Below are positions 1-14,999 of a stretch of 64,000 nt of DNA, one piece after another. Position numbers and translations under genes: made by a program. A model generated the notes under the pieces. The model made no database searches, had not been told where the DNA came from, and saw only the letters and a list, made by a program, of their open reading frames with translations. Source of the stretch: Metridium senile (taxonomy: Eukaryota > Cnidaria > Anthozoa > Actiniaria > Metridiidae). Every line of letters starts with the position of its first letter. The first letter of the stretch is position 1. The stretch lies in contig OX459101.1 in NCBI GenBank assembly GCA_949775045.1, forward strand, positions 4,905,465 through 4,969,464. Reading direction: 5' to 3'.

Positions 1-3000
1 CATCCCTAAAACTATCTGATTGAAGTCTATATGTTATCTGATCAATCCTAGAATGATTACCAATCAAAATAGATGAAAAATTCAACAATTTCAATTTGGT
101 GAAAAAATTGAAATTTTCGATGCTAGGGGGTAAACGAAAAATTCTCAATTTTGATCAATTTTCAATATTTTTCTAAACATCCCTAAAACTATCTGATTGA
201 AGTCTATATGTCATCTGATCAATCCTAGAATGGTTACCAATCAAAATAGATGAAAAATTCAACAATTTCAATTTGGTCAAAAAATTGAAATTTTCGATGC
301 TAGGGGGTAGACGAAAAATTCTCAATTTTGATCAATTTTCAATATTTTTCTAAGCATCCCTAAAACTGTCTGATTGAAGTCTATATGTTATCTGATCAAT
401 CCTAGAATGATTACCAATCAAAATAGATGAAAAATTCAACAATTTCAATTTGGTGAAAAAATTGAAATTTTCGATGCTAGGGGGTAGAGGAAAAATTCTC
501 AATTTTGATCAATTTTCAATATTTTTCTAAACATCCCTAAAACTATCTGATTGAAGTCTATATGTTATCTGATCAATCCTAGAATGATTACCAATCAAAA
601 TAGATGAAAATTCAACAATTTCAATTTGGTGAAAAAATTGAAATTTTCGATGCTAGGGGGTAGAGGAAAAATTCTCAATTTTGATCAATTTTCAATATTT
701 TTCTAAACATCCCTAAAACTATCTGATTGAAGTCTATATGTTATCTGATCAATCCTAGAATGATTACCAATCAAAATAGATGAAAAATTCAACAATTTCA
801 ATTTGGTGAAAAAATTGAAATTTTCGATGCTAGGGGGTAAACGAAAAATTCTCAAATTTGATCAATTTTCAATATTTTTCTAAACATCCCTAAAACTATC
901 TGATTGAAGTCTATATGTCATCTGATCAATCCTAGAATGGTTACCAATCAAAATAGATGAAAAATTCAACAATTTCAATTTGGTCAAAAAATTGAAATTT
1001 TCGATGCTAGTGGGTAGACGAAAAATTCTCAATTTTGATCAATTTTCAATATTTTTCTAAGCATCCCTAAAACTGTCTGATTGAAGTCTATATGTTATCT
1101 GATCAATCCTAGAATGATTACCAATCAAAATAGATGAAAAATTCAACAATTTCAATTTGGTGAAAAAATTGAAATTTTCGATGCTAGGGGGTAGACGAAA
1201 AATTCTCAATTTTGATCAATTTTCAATATTTTTCTAAACATCCCTAAAACTATCTGATTGAAGTCTATATGTTATATGATCAATCCTAGAATGATTACCA
1301 ATCAAAATAGATGAAAAATTCAACAATTTCAATTTGGTGAAAAAATTGAAATTTTCGATGCTAGGGGGTAAACGAAAAATTCTCAATTTTGATCAATTTT
1401 CAATATTTTTCTAAACATCCCTAAAACTATCTGATTGAAGTCTATATGTCATCTGATCAATCCTAGAATGGTTACCAATCAAAATAGATGAAAAATTCAA
1501 CAATTTCAATTTGGTGAAAAAATTGAAATTTTCGATGCTAGGGGGTAAACGAAAAATTCTCAAATTTGATCAATTTTCAATATTTTTCTAAACATCCCTA
1601 AAACTATCTGATTGAAGTCTATATGTCATCTGATCAATCCTAGAATGGTTACCAATCAAAATAGATGAAAAATTCAACAATTTCAATTTGGTCAAAAAAT
1701 TGAAATTTTCGATGCTAGGGGGTAGACGAAAAATTCTCAATTTTGATCAATTTTCAATATTTTTCTAAGCATCCCTAAAACTGTCTGATTGAAGTCTATA
1801 TGTTATCTCATCAATCCTAGAATGATTACCAATCAAAATAGATGAAAAATTCAACAATTTCAATTTGGTGAAAAAATTGAAATTTTCGATGCTAGGGGGT
1901 AGACGAAAAATTCTCAATTTTGATCAATTTTCAATATTTTTCTAAACATCCCTAAAACTATCTGATTGAAGTCTATATGTTATATGGTCAATCCTAGAAT
2001 GATTACCAATCAAAATAGATGAAAAATTCAACAATTTCAATTTGGTGAAAAAATTGAAATTTTCGATGCTAGGGGGTAAACGAAAAATTCTCAATTTTGA
2101 TCAATTTTCAATATTTTTCTAAACATCCCTAAAACTATCTGATTGAAGTCTATATGTCATCTGATCAATCCTAGAATGGTTACCAATCAAAATAGATGAA
2201 AAATTCAACAATTTCAATTTGGTGAAAAAATTGAAATTTTCGATGCTAGGGGGTAGAGGAAAAATTCTCAATTTTGATCAATTTTCAATATTTTTCTAAA
2301 CATCCCTAAAACTATCTGATTGAAGTCTATATGTTATCTGATCAATCCTAGAATGATTACCAATCAAAATAGATGAAAAATTCAACAATTTCAATTTGGT
2401 GAAAAAATTGAAATTTTCGATGCTAGGGGGTAAACGAAAAATTCTCAAATTTGATCAATTTTCAATATTTTTCTAAACATCCCTAAAACTATCTGATTGA
2501 AGTCTATATGTCATCTGATCAATCCTAGAATGGTTACCAATCAAAATAGATGAAAAATTCAACAATTTCAATTTGGTCAAAAAATTGAAATTTTCGATGC
2601 TAGGGGGTAGACGAAAAATTCTCAATTTTGATCAATTTTCAATATTTTTCTAAGCATCCCTAAAACTGTCTGATTGAAGTCTATATGTTATCTGATCAAT
2701 CCTAGAATGATTACCAATCAAAATAGATGAAAAATTCAACAATTTCAATTTGGTGAAAAAATTGAAATTTTCGATGCTAGGGGGTAGACGAAAAATTCTC
2801 AATTTTGATCAATTTTCAATATTTTTCTAAACATCCCTAAAACTATCTGATTGAAGTCTATATGTTATATGATCAATCCTAGAATGATTACCAATCAAAA
2901 TAGATGAAAAATTCAACAATTTCAATTTGGTGAAAAAATTGAAATTTTCGATGCTAGGGGGTAAACGAAAAATTCTCAATTTTGATCAATTTTCAATATT

Positions 3001-6000
3001 TTTCTAAACATCCCTAAAACTATCTGATTGAAGTCTATATGTTATATGATCAATCCTAGAATGATTACCAATCAAAATAGATGAAAAATTCAACAATTTC
3101 AATTTGGTGAAAAAATTGAAATTTTCGATGCTAGGGGGTAAACGAAAAATTCTCAAATTTGATCAATTTTCAATATTTTTCTAAACATCCCTAAAACTAT
3201 CTGATTGAAGTCTATATGTCATCTGATCAATCCTAGAATGGTTACCAATCAAAATAGATGAAAAATTCAACAATTTCAATTTGGTCAAAAAATTGAAATT
3301 TTCGATGCTAGGGGGTAGACGAAAAATTCTCAATTTTGATCAATTTTCAATATTTTTCTAAGCATCCCTAAAACTGTCTGATTGAAGTCTATATGTTATA
3401 TGATCAATCCTAGAATGATTACCAATCAAAATAGATGAAAAATTCAACAATTTCAATTTGGTGAAAAAATTGAAATTTTCGATGCTAGGGGGTAGACGAA
3501 AAATTCTCAATTTTGATCAATTTTCAATATTTTTCTAAACATCCCTAAAACTATCTGATTGAAGTCTATATGTTATATGATCAATCCTAGAATGATTACC
3601 AATCAAAATAGATGAAAAATTCAACAATTTCAATTTGGTGAAAAAATTGAAATTTTCGATGCTAGGGGGTAAACGAAAAATTCTCAATTTTGATCAATTT
3701 TCAATATTTTTCTAAACATCCCTAAAACTATCTGATTGAAGTCTATATGTCATCTGATCAATCCTAGAATGGTTACCAATCAAAATAGATGAAAAATTCA
3801 ACAATTTCAATTTGGTGAAAAAATTGAAATTTTCGATGCTAGGGGGTAGACGAAAAATTCTCAATTTTGATCAATTTTCAATATTTTTCTAAGCATCCCT
3901 AAAACTGTCTGATTGAAGTCTATATGTTATCTGATCAATCCTAGAATGATTACCAATCAAAATAGATGAAAAATTCAACAATTTCAATTTGGTGAAAAAA
4001 TTGAAATTTTCGATGCTAGGGGGTAGAGGAAAAATTCTCAATTTTGATCAATTTTCAATATTTTTCTAAACATCCCTAAAACTATCTGATTGAAGTCTAT
4101 ATGTTATCTGATCAATCCTAGAATGATTACCAATCAAAATAGATGAAAATTCAACAATTTCAATTTGGTGAAAAAATTGAAATTTTCGATGCTAGGGGGT
4201 AGAGGAAAAATTCTCAATTTTGATCAATTTTCAATATTTTTCTAAACATCCCTAAAACTATCTGATTGAAGTCTATATGTTATCTGATCAATCCTAGAAT
4301 GATTACCAATCAAAATAGATGAAAAATTCAACAATTTCAATTTGGTGAAAAAATTGAAATTTTCGATGCTAGGGGGTAAACGAAAAATTCTCAATTTTGA
4401 TCAATTTTCAATATTTTTCTAAACATCCCTAAAACTATCTGATTGAAGTCTATATGTCATCTGATCAATCCTAGAATGGTTACCAATCAAAATAGATGAA
4501 AAATTCAACAATTTCAATTTGGTCAAAAAATTGAAATTTTCGATGCTAGGGGGTAGACGAAAAATTCTCAATTTTGATCAATTTTCAATATTTTTCTAAG
4601 CATCCCTAAAACTGTCTGATTGAAGTCTATATGTTATCTGATCAATCCTAGAATGATTACCAATCAAAATAGATGAAAAATTCAACAATTTCAATTTGGT
4701 GAAAAAATTGAAATTTTCGATGCTAGGGGGTAAACGAAAAATTCTCAATTTTGATCAATTTTCAATATTTTTCTAAACATCCCTAAAACTATCTGATTGA
4801 AGTCTATATGTCATCTGATCAATCCTAGAATGGTTACCAATCAAAATAGATGAAAAATTCAACAATTTCAATTTGGTGAAAAAATTGAAATTTTCGATGC
4901 TAGGGGGTAAACGAAAAATTCTCAATTTTGATCAATTTTCAATATTTTTCTAAACATCCCTAAAACTATCTGATTGAAGTCTATATGTCATCTGATCAAT
5001 CCTAGAATGGTTACCAATCAAAATAGATGAAAAATTCAACAATTTCAATTTGGTCAAAAAATTGAAATTTTCGATGCTAGGGGGTAGACGAAAAATTCTC
5101 AATTTTGATCAATTTTCAATATTTTTCTAAGCATCCCTAAAACTGTCTGATTGAAGTCTATATGTTATCTGATCAATCCTAGAATGATTACCAATCAAAA
5201 TAGATGAAAAATTCAACAATTTCAATTTGGTGAAAAAATTGAAATTTTCGATGCTAGGGGGTAAACGAAAAATTCTCAATTTTGATCAATTTTCAATATT
5301 TTTCTAAACATCCCTAAAACTATCTGATTGAAGTCTATATGTCATCTGATCAATCCTAGAATGGTTACCAATCAAAATAGATGAAAAATTCAACAATTTC
5401 AATTTGGTCAAAAAATTGAAATTTTCGATGCTAGGGGGTAGACGAAAAATTCTCAATTTTGATCAATTTTCAATATTTTTCTAAGCATCCCTAAAACTGT
5501 CTGATTGAAGTCTATATGTTATCTGATCAATCCTAGAATGATTACCAATCAAAATAGATGAAAAATTCAACAATTTCAATTTGGTGAAAAAATTGAAATT
5601 TTCGATGCTAGGGGGTAGACGAAAAATTCTCAATTTTGATCAATTTTCAATATTTTTCTAAACATCCCTAAAACTATCTGATTGAAGTCTATATGTTATA
5701 TGATCAATCCTAGAATGATTACCAATCAAAATAGATGAAAAATTCAACAATTTCAATTTGGTGAAAAAATTGAAATTTTCGATGCTAGGGGGTAAACGAA
5801 AAATTCTCAATTTTGATCAATTTTCAATATTTTTCTAAACATCCCTAAAACTATCTGATTGAAGTCTATATGTCATCTGATCAATCCTAGAATGGTCACC
5901 AATCAAAATAGATGAAAAATTCAACAATTTCAATTTGGTGAAAAAATTGAAATTTTCGATGCTAGGGGGTAGACGAAAAATTCTCAATTTTGATCAATTT

Positions 6001-6999
6001 TCAATATTTTTCTAAGCATCCCTAAAACTGTCTGATTGAAGTCTATATGTTATCTGATCAATCCTAGAATGATTACCAATCAAAATAGATGAAAAATTCA
6101 ACAATTTCAATTTGGTGAAAAAATTGAAATTTTCGATGCTAGGGGGTAGAGGAAAAATTCTCAATTTTGATCAATTTTCAATATTTTTCTAAACATCCCT
6201 AAAACTATCTGATTGAAGTCTATATGTTATCTGATCAATCCTAGAATGATTACCAATCAAAATAGATGAAAATTCAACAATTTCAATTTGGTGAAAAAAT
6301 TGAAATTTTCGATGCTAGGGGGTAGAGGAAAAATTCTCAATTTTGATCAATTTTCAATATTTTTCTAAACATCCCTAAAACTATCTGATTGAAGTCTATA
6401 TGTTATCTGATCAATCCTAGAATGATTACCAATCAAAATAGATGAAAAATTCAACAATTTCAATTTGGTGAAAAAATTGAAATTTTCGATGCTAGGGGGT
6501 AAACGAAAAATTCTCAAATTTGATCAATTTTCAATATTTTTCTAAACATCCCTAAAACTATCTGATTGAAGTCTATATGTCATCTGATCAATCCTAGAAT
6601 GGTTACCAATCAAAATAGATGAAAAATTCAACAATTTCAATTTGGTCAAAAAATTGAAATTTTCGATGCTAGGGGGTAGACGAAAAATTCTCAATTTTGA
6701 TCAATTTTCAATATTTTTCTAAGCATCCCTAAAACTGTCTGATTGAAGTCTATATGTTATCTGATCAATCCTAGAATGATTACCAATCAAAATAGATGAA
6801 AAATTCAACAATTTCAATTTGGTGAAAAAATTGAAATTTTCGATGCTAGGGGGTAGACGAAAAATTCTCAATTTTGATCAACTTTCAATATTTTTCTAAA
6901 CATCCCTAAAACTATCTGATTGAAGTCTATATGTTATATGATCAATCCTAGAATGATTACCAATCAAAATAGATGAAAAATTCAACAATTTCAATTTGG

Positions 7000-9900
7000 T
7001 GAAAAATTTGAAATTTTCGATGCTAGGGGGTAGAGGAAAAATTCTCAATTTTGATCAATTTTTAATATTTTTCTAAACATCCCTAAAACTATCTGATTGA
7101 AGTCTATATGTCATCTGATCAATCCTTGAATGGTTACCAATCAAAATAGATGAAAAATTCAACAATTTCAATTTGGTGAAAAAATTGAAATTTTCGATGC
7201 TAGGGGGTAGACGAAAAATTCTCAATTTTGATCAATTTTCAATATTTTTCTAAGCATCCCTAAAACTGTCTGATTGAAGTCTATATGTTATCTGATCAAT
7301 CCTAGAATGATTACCAATCAAAATAGATGAAAAATTCAACAATTTCAATTTGGTGAAAAAATTGAAATTTTCGATGCTAGGGGGTAGACGAAAAATTCTC
7401 AATTTTGATCAATTTTCAATATTTTTCTAAGCATCCCTAAAACTGTCTGATTGAAGTCTATATGTTATCTGATCAATCCTAGAATGATTACCAATCAAAA
7501 TAGATGAAAAATTCAACAATTTCAATTTGGTGAAAAAATTGAAATTTTCGATGCTAGGGGGTAGACGAAAAATTCTCAATTTTGATCAATTTTCAATATT
7601 TTTCTAAGCATCCCTAAAACTGTCTGATTGAAGTCTATATGTTATATGATCAATCCTAGAATGATTACCAATCAAAATAGATGAAAAATTCAACAATTTC
7701 AATTTGGTGAAAAAATTGAAATTTTCGATGCTAGGGGGTAAACGAAAAATTCTCAATTTTGATCAATTTTCAATATTTTTCTAAACATCCCTAAAACTAT
7801 CTGATTGAAGTCTATATGTCATCTGATCAATCCTAGAATGGTTACCAATCAAAATAGATGAAAAATTCAACAATTTCAATTTGGTCAAAAAATTGAAATT
7901 TTCGATACTAGGGGGTAGACGAAAAATTCTCAATTTTGATCAATTTTCAATATTTTTCTAAGCATCCCTAAAACTGTCTGATTGAAGTCTATATGTTATC
8001 TGATCAATCCTAGAATGATTACCAATCAAAATAGATGAAAAATTCAACAATTTCAATTTGGTGAAAAAATTGAAATTTTCGATGCTAGGGGGTAGACGAA
8101 AAATTCTCAATTTTGATCAATTTTCAATATTTTTCTAAACATCCCTAAAACTATCTGATTGAAGTCTATATGTTATATGATCAATCCTAGAATGATTACC
8201 AATCAAAATAGATGAAAAATTCAACAATTTCAATTTGGTGAAAAAATTGAAATTTTCGATGCTAGGGGGTAAACGAAAAATTCTCAATTTTGATCAATTT
8301 TCAATATTTTTCTAAACATCCCTAAAACTATCTGATTGAAGTCTATATGTCATCTGATCAATCCTAGAATGGTTACCAATCAAAATAGATGAAAAATTCA
8401 ACAATTTCAATTTGGTCAAAAAATTGAAATTTTCGATGGTAGGGGGTAGAGGAAAAATTCTCAATTTTGATCAATTTTCAATATTTTTCTAAGCATCCCT
8501 AAAACTGTCTGATTGAAGTCTATATGTTATCTGATCAATCCTAGAATGATTACCAATCAAAATAGATGAAAAATTCAACAATTTCAATTTGGTGAAAAAA
8601 TTGAAATTTTCGATGCTAGGGGGTAGACGAAAAATTCTCAATTTTGATCAATTTTCAATATTTTTCTAAACATCCCTAAAACTATCTGATTGAAGTCTAT
8701 ATGTTATATGATCAATCCTAGAATGATTACCAATCAAAATAGATGAAAAATTCAACAATTTCAATTTGGTGAAAAATTTGAAATTTTCGATGCTAGGGGG
8801 TAGAGGAAAAATTCTCAATTTTGATCAATTTTCAATATTTTTCTAAACATCCCTAAAACTATCTGATTGAAGTCTATATGTCATCTGATCAATCCTTGAA
8901 TGGTTACCAATCAAAATAGATGAAAAATTCAACAATTTCAATTTGGTCAAAAAATTGAAATTTTCGATGCTAGGGGGTAGACGAAAAATTCTCAATTTTG
9001 ATCAATTTTCAATATTTTTCTAAGCATCCCTAAAACTGTCTGATTGAAGTCTATATGTTATCTGATCAATCCTAGAATGATTACCAATCAAAATAGATGA
9101 AAAATTCAACAATTTCAATTTGGTGAAAAAATTGAAATTTTCGATGCTAGGGGGTAGACGAAAAATTCTCAATTTTGATCAATTTTCAATATTTTTCTAA
9201 GCATCCCTAAAACTGTCTGATTGAAGTCTATATGTTATCTGATCAATCCTAGAATGATTACCAATCAAAATAGATGAAAAATTCAACAATTTCAATTTGG
9301 TGAAAAAATTGAAATTTTCGATGCTAGGGGGTAGACGAAAAATTCTCAATTTTGATCAATTTTCAATATTTTTCTAAGCATCCCTAAAACTGTCTGATTG
9401 AAGTCTATATGTTATATGATCAATCCTAGAATGATTACCAATCAAAATAGATGAAAAATTCAACAATTTCAATTTGGTGAAAAAATTGAAATTTTCGATG
9501 CTAGGGGGTAAACGAAAAATTCTCAATTTTGATCAATTTTCAATATTTTTCTAAACATCCCTAAAACTATCTGATTGAAGTCTATATGTCATCTGATCAA
9601 TCCTAGAATGGTTACCAATCAAAATAGATGAAAAATTCAACAATTTCAATTTGGTCAAAAAATTGAAATTTTCGATACTAGGGGGTAGACGAAAAATTCT
9701 CAATTTTGATCAATTTTCAATATTTTTCTAAGCATCCCTAAAACTGTCTGATTGAAGTCTATATGTTATCTGATCAATCCTAGAATGATTACCAATCAAA
9801 ATAGATGAAAAATTCAACAATTTCAATTTGGTGAAAAAATTGAAATTTTCGATGCTAGGGGGTAGACGAAAAATTCTCAATTTTGATCAATTTTCAATAT

Positions 9901-10540
9901 TTTTCTAAACATCCCTAAAACTATCTGATTGAAGTCTATATGTTATATGATCAATCCTAGAATGATTACCAATCAAAATAGATGAAAAATTCAACAATTT
10001 CAATTTGGTGAAAAAATTGAAATTTTCGATGCTAGGGGGTAAACGAAAAATTCTCAATTTTGATCAATTTTCAATATTTTTCTAAACATCCCTAAAACTA
10101 TCTGATTGAAGTCTATATGTCATCTGATCAATCCTAGAATGGTTACCAATCAAAATAGATGAAAAATTCAACAATTTCAATTTGGTCAAAAAATTGAAAT
10201 TTTCGATGGTAGGGGGTAGAGGAAAAATTCTCAATTTTGATCAATTTTCAATATTTTTCTAAGCATCCCTAAAACTGTCTGATTGAAGTCTATATGTTAT
10301 CTGATCAATCCTAGAATGATTACCAATCAAAATAGATGAAAAATTCAACAATTTCAATTTGGTCAAAAAATTGAAATTTTCGATGCTAGGGGGTAGAGGA
10401 AAAATTCTCAATTTTGATCAATTTTCAATATTTTTCTAAACATCCCTAAAACTATCTGATTGAAGTCTATATGTTATCTGATCAATCCTAGAATGATTAC
10501 CAATCAAAATAGATGAAAAATTCAACAATTTCAATTTGGT
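7000..10540 (+). repeat. 10-monomer (1770-bp) higher-order repeat, two copies
   Basis: Rare variants recur at exactly 1770 bp (10 x 177): aatccttgaa at 7121 and 8891, ttcgatacta at 7901 and 9671, and tttcgatggt at 8431 and 10201. This shows a recent duplication of a ten-monomer block inside the satellite. The block edges are approximate. Confidence 0.85.
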
Positions 10541-11639
10541 GGAAAAATTGAAATTTTCGATGCTAGGGGGTAAACGAAAAATTCTCAATTTTGATCAATT
10601 TTCAATATTTTTCTAAACATCCCTAAAACTATCTGATTGAAGTCTATATGTCATCTGATCAATCCTAGAATGGTTACCAATCAAAATAGATGAAAAATTC
10701 AACAATTTCAATTTGGTCAAAAAATTGAAATTTTCGATGCTAGGGGGTAGACGAAAAATTCTCAATTTTGATCAATTTTCAATATTTTTCTAAGCATCCC
10801 TAAAACTGTCTGATTGAAGTCTATATGTTATCTGATCAATCCTAGAATGATTACCAATCAAAATAGATGAAAAATTCAACAATTTCAATTTGGTGAAAAA
10901 ATTGAAATTTTCGATGCTAGGGGGTAGACGAAAAATTCTCAATTTTGATCAATTTTCAATATTTTTCTAAGCATCCCTAAAACTGTCTGATTGAAGTCTA
11001 TATGTTATCTGATCAATCCTAGAATGATTACCAATCAAAATAGATGAAAAATTCAACAATTTCAATTTGGTGAAAAAATTGAAATTTTCGATGCTAGGGG
11101 GTAGAGGAAAAATTCTCAATTTTGATCAATTTTCAATATTTTTCTAAACATCCCTAAAACTATCTGATTGAAGTCTATATGTTATCTGATCAATCCTAGA
11201 ATGATTACCAATCAAAATAGATGAAAATTCAACAATTTCAATTTGGTGAAAAAATTGAAATTTTCGATGCTAGGGGGTAGAGGAAAAATTCTCAATTTTG
11301 ATCAATTTTCAATATTTTCCTAAGCATCCCTAAAACTGTCTGATTGAAGTCTATATGTTATCTGATCAATCCTAGAATGATTACCAATCAAAAAACATGA
11401 AAAATTCAACAATTTCAATTTGGTCAAAAAATTGAAATTTTCGATGCTAGGGGGTAGAGGAAAAATTCTCAATTTTGATCAATTTTCAATATTTTTCTGA
11501 ACATCCCTAAAACTGTCTGATTGAAGTCTATATGTTATCTGATCAATCCTAGAATGATTACCAATCAAAAAACATGAAAAATTCAACAATTTCAATTTGG
11601 TGAAAAAATTGAAATTTTCGATGCTAGGGGGTAGACGAA

Positions 11640-14330
11640 AAATTCTCAATTTTGATCAATTTTCAATATTTTTCTAAACATCCCTAAAACTGTCTGATTG
11701 AAGTCTATATGTTATATGATCAATCCTAGAATGATTACCAATCAAAATAGATGAAAAATTCAACAATTTCAATTTGGTGAAAAATTTGAAATTTTCGATG
11801 CTAGGGGGTAGAGGAAAAATTCTCAATTTTGATCAATTTTCAATATTTTTCTAAACATCCCTAAAACTATCTGATTGAAGTCTATATGTTATCTGATCAA
11901 TCCTAGAATGATTACCAATCAAAATAGATGAAAAATTCAACAATTTCAATTTGGTGAAAAAATTGAAATTTTCGATGCTAGGGGGTAAACGAAAAATTCT
12001 CAATTTTGATCAATTTTCAATATTTTTCTAAACATCCCTAAAACTATCTGATTGAAGTCTATATGTCATCTGATCAATCCTAGAATGGTTACAAATCAAA
12101 ATAGATGAAAAATTCAACAATTTCAATTTGGTCAAAAAATTGAAATTTTCGATGCTAGGGGGTAGACGAAAAATTCTCAATTTTGATCAATTTTCAATAT
12201 TTTTCTAAACATCCCTAAAACTGTCTGATTGAAGTCTATATGTTATATGATCAATCCTAGAATGATTACCAATCAAAATAGATGAAAAATTCAACAATTT
12301 CAATTTGGTGAAAAATTTGAAATTTTCGATGCTAGGGGGTAGAGGAAAAATTCTCAATTTTGATCAATTTTCAATATTTTTCTAAACATCCCTAAAACTA
12401 TCTGATTGAAGTCTATATGTCATCTGATCAATCCTAGAATGGTTACCAATCAAAATAGATGAAAAATTCAACAATTTCAATTTGGTGAAAAAATTGAAAT
12501 TTTCGATGCTAGGGGGTAGACGAAAAATTCTCAATTTTGATCAATTTTCAATATTTTTCTAAGCATCCCTAAAACTGTCTGATTGAAGTCTATATGTTAT
12601 CTGATCAATCCTAGAATGATTACCAATCAAAATAGATGAAAAATTCAACAATTTCAATTTGGTGAAAAAATTGAAATTTTCGATGCTAGGGGGTAGAGGA
12701 AAAATTCTCAATTTTGATCAATTTTCAATATTTTTCTAAACATCCCTAAAACTATCTGATTGAAGTCTATATGTTATCTGATCAATCCTAGAATGATTAC
12801 CAATCAAAATAGATGAAAAATTCAACAATTTCAATTTGGTGAAAAAATTGAAATTTTCGATGCTAGGGGGTAGACGAAAAATTCTCAATTTTGATCAATT
12901 TTCAATATTTTTCTAAGCATCCCTAAAACTGTCTGATTGAAGTCTATATCTAATCTGATCAATCCTAGAATGATTACCAATCAAAATAGATGAAAAATTC
13001 AACAATTTCAATTTGGTGAAAAAATTGAAATTTTCGATGCTAGGGGGTAAACGAAAAATTCTCAATTTTGATCAATTTTCAATATTTTTCTAAACATCCC
13101 TAAAACTATCTGATTGAAGTCTATATGTCATCTGATCAATCCTAGAATGGTTACCAATCAAAATAGATGAAAAATTCAACAATTTCAATTTGGTCAAAAA
13201 ATTGAAATTTTCGATGCTAGGGGGTAGACGAAAAATTCTCAATTTTGATCAATTTTCAATATTTTTCTAAACATCCCTAAAACTGTCTGATTGAAGTCTA
13301 TATGTTATATGATCAATCCTAGAATGATTACCAATCAAAATAGATGAAAAATTCAACAATTTCAATTTGGTGAAAAATTTGAAATTTTCGATGCTAGGGG
13401 GTAGAGGAAAAATTCTCAATTTTGATCAATTTTCAATATTTTTCTAAACATCCCTAAAACTATCTGATTGAAGTCTATATGTCATCTGATCAATCCTAGA
13501 ATGGTTACCAATCAAAATAGATGAAAAATTCAACAATTTCAATTTGGTGAAAAAATTGAAATTTTCGATGCTAGGGGGTAGACGAAAAATTCTCAATTTT
13601 GATCAATTTTCAATATTTTTCTAAGCATCCCTAAAACTGTCTGATTGAAGTCTATATGTTATCTGATCAATCCTAGAATGATTACCAATCAAAATAGATG
13701 AAAAATTCAACAATTTCAATTTGGTGAAAAAATTGAAATTTTCGATGCTAGGGGGTAGAGGAAAAATTCTCAATTTTGATCAATTTTCAATATTTTTCTA
13801 AACATCCCTAAAACTATCTGATTGAAGTCTATATGTTATCTGATCAATCCTAGAATGATTACCAATCAAAATAGATGAAAAATTCAACAATTTCAATTTG
13901 GTGAAAAAATTGAAATTTTCGATGCTAGGGGGTAGACGAAAAATTCTCAATTTTGATCAATTTTCAATATTTTTCTAAGCATCCCTAAAACTGTCTGATT
14001 GAAGTCTATATCTAATCTGATCAATCCTAGAATGATTACCAATCAAAATAGATGAAAAATTCAACAATTTCAATTTGGTGAAAAAATTGAAATTTTCGAT
14101 GCTAGGGGGTAAACGAAAAATTCTCAATTTTGATCAATTTTCAATATTTTTCTAAACATCCCTAAAACTATCTGATTGAAGTCTATATGTCATCTGATCA
14201 ATCCTAGAATGGTTACCAATCAAAATAGATGAAAAATTCAACAATTTCAATTTGGTCAAAAAATTGAAATTTTCGATGCTAGGGGGTAGACGAAAAATTC
14301 TCAATTTTGATCAATTTTCAATATTTTTCT
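11640..14330 (+). repeat. 6-monomer (1062-bp) higher-order repeat
   Basis: The rare variant taatctgatc occurs at 12951 and 14013, 1062 bp (6 x 177) apart. Surrounding marker variants (gaaaaatttg with tagagg, then gtcatctg) recur in the same order. The boundaries are estimates. Confidence 0.75.
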
Positions 14331-14999
14331 AAGCATCCCTAAAACTGTCTGATTGAAGTCTATATGTTATCTGATCAATCCTAGAATGATTACCAATCAA
14401 AATAGATGAAAAATTCAACAATTTCAATTTGGTGAAAAAATTGAAATTTTCGATGCTAGGGGGTAGAGGAAAAATTCTCAATTTTGATCAATTTTCAATA
14501 TTTTTCTAAACATCCCTAAAACTATCTGATTGAAGTCTATATGTTATCTGATCAATCCTAGAATGATTACCAATCAAAATAGATGAAAATTCAACAATTT
14601 CAATTTGGTGAAAAAATTGAAATTTTCGATGCTAGGGGGTAGAGGAAAAATTCTCAATTTTGATCAATTTTCAATATTTTCCTAAGCATCCCTAAAACTG
14701 TCTGATTGAAGTCTATATGTTATCTGATCAATCCTAGAATGATTACCAATCAAAAAACATGAAAAATTCAACAATTTCAATTTGGTCAAAAAATTGAAAT
14801 TTTCGATGCTAGGGGGTAGAGGAAAAATTCTCAATTTTGATCAATTTTCAATATTTTTCTGAACATCCCTAAAACTGTCTGATTGAAGTCTATATGTTAT
14901 CTGATCAATCCTAGAATGATTACCAATCAAAAAACATGAAAAATTCAACAATTTCAATTTGGTGAAAAAATTGAAATTTTCGATGCTAGGGGGTAGAGG

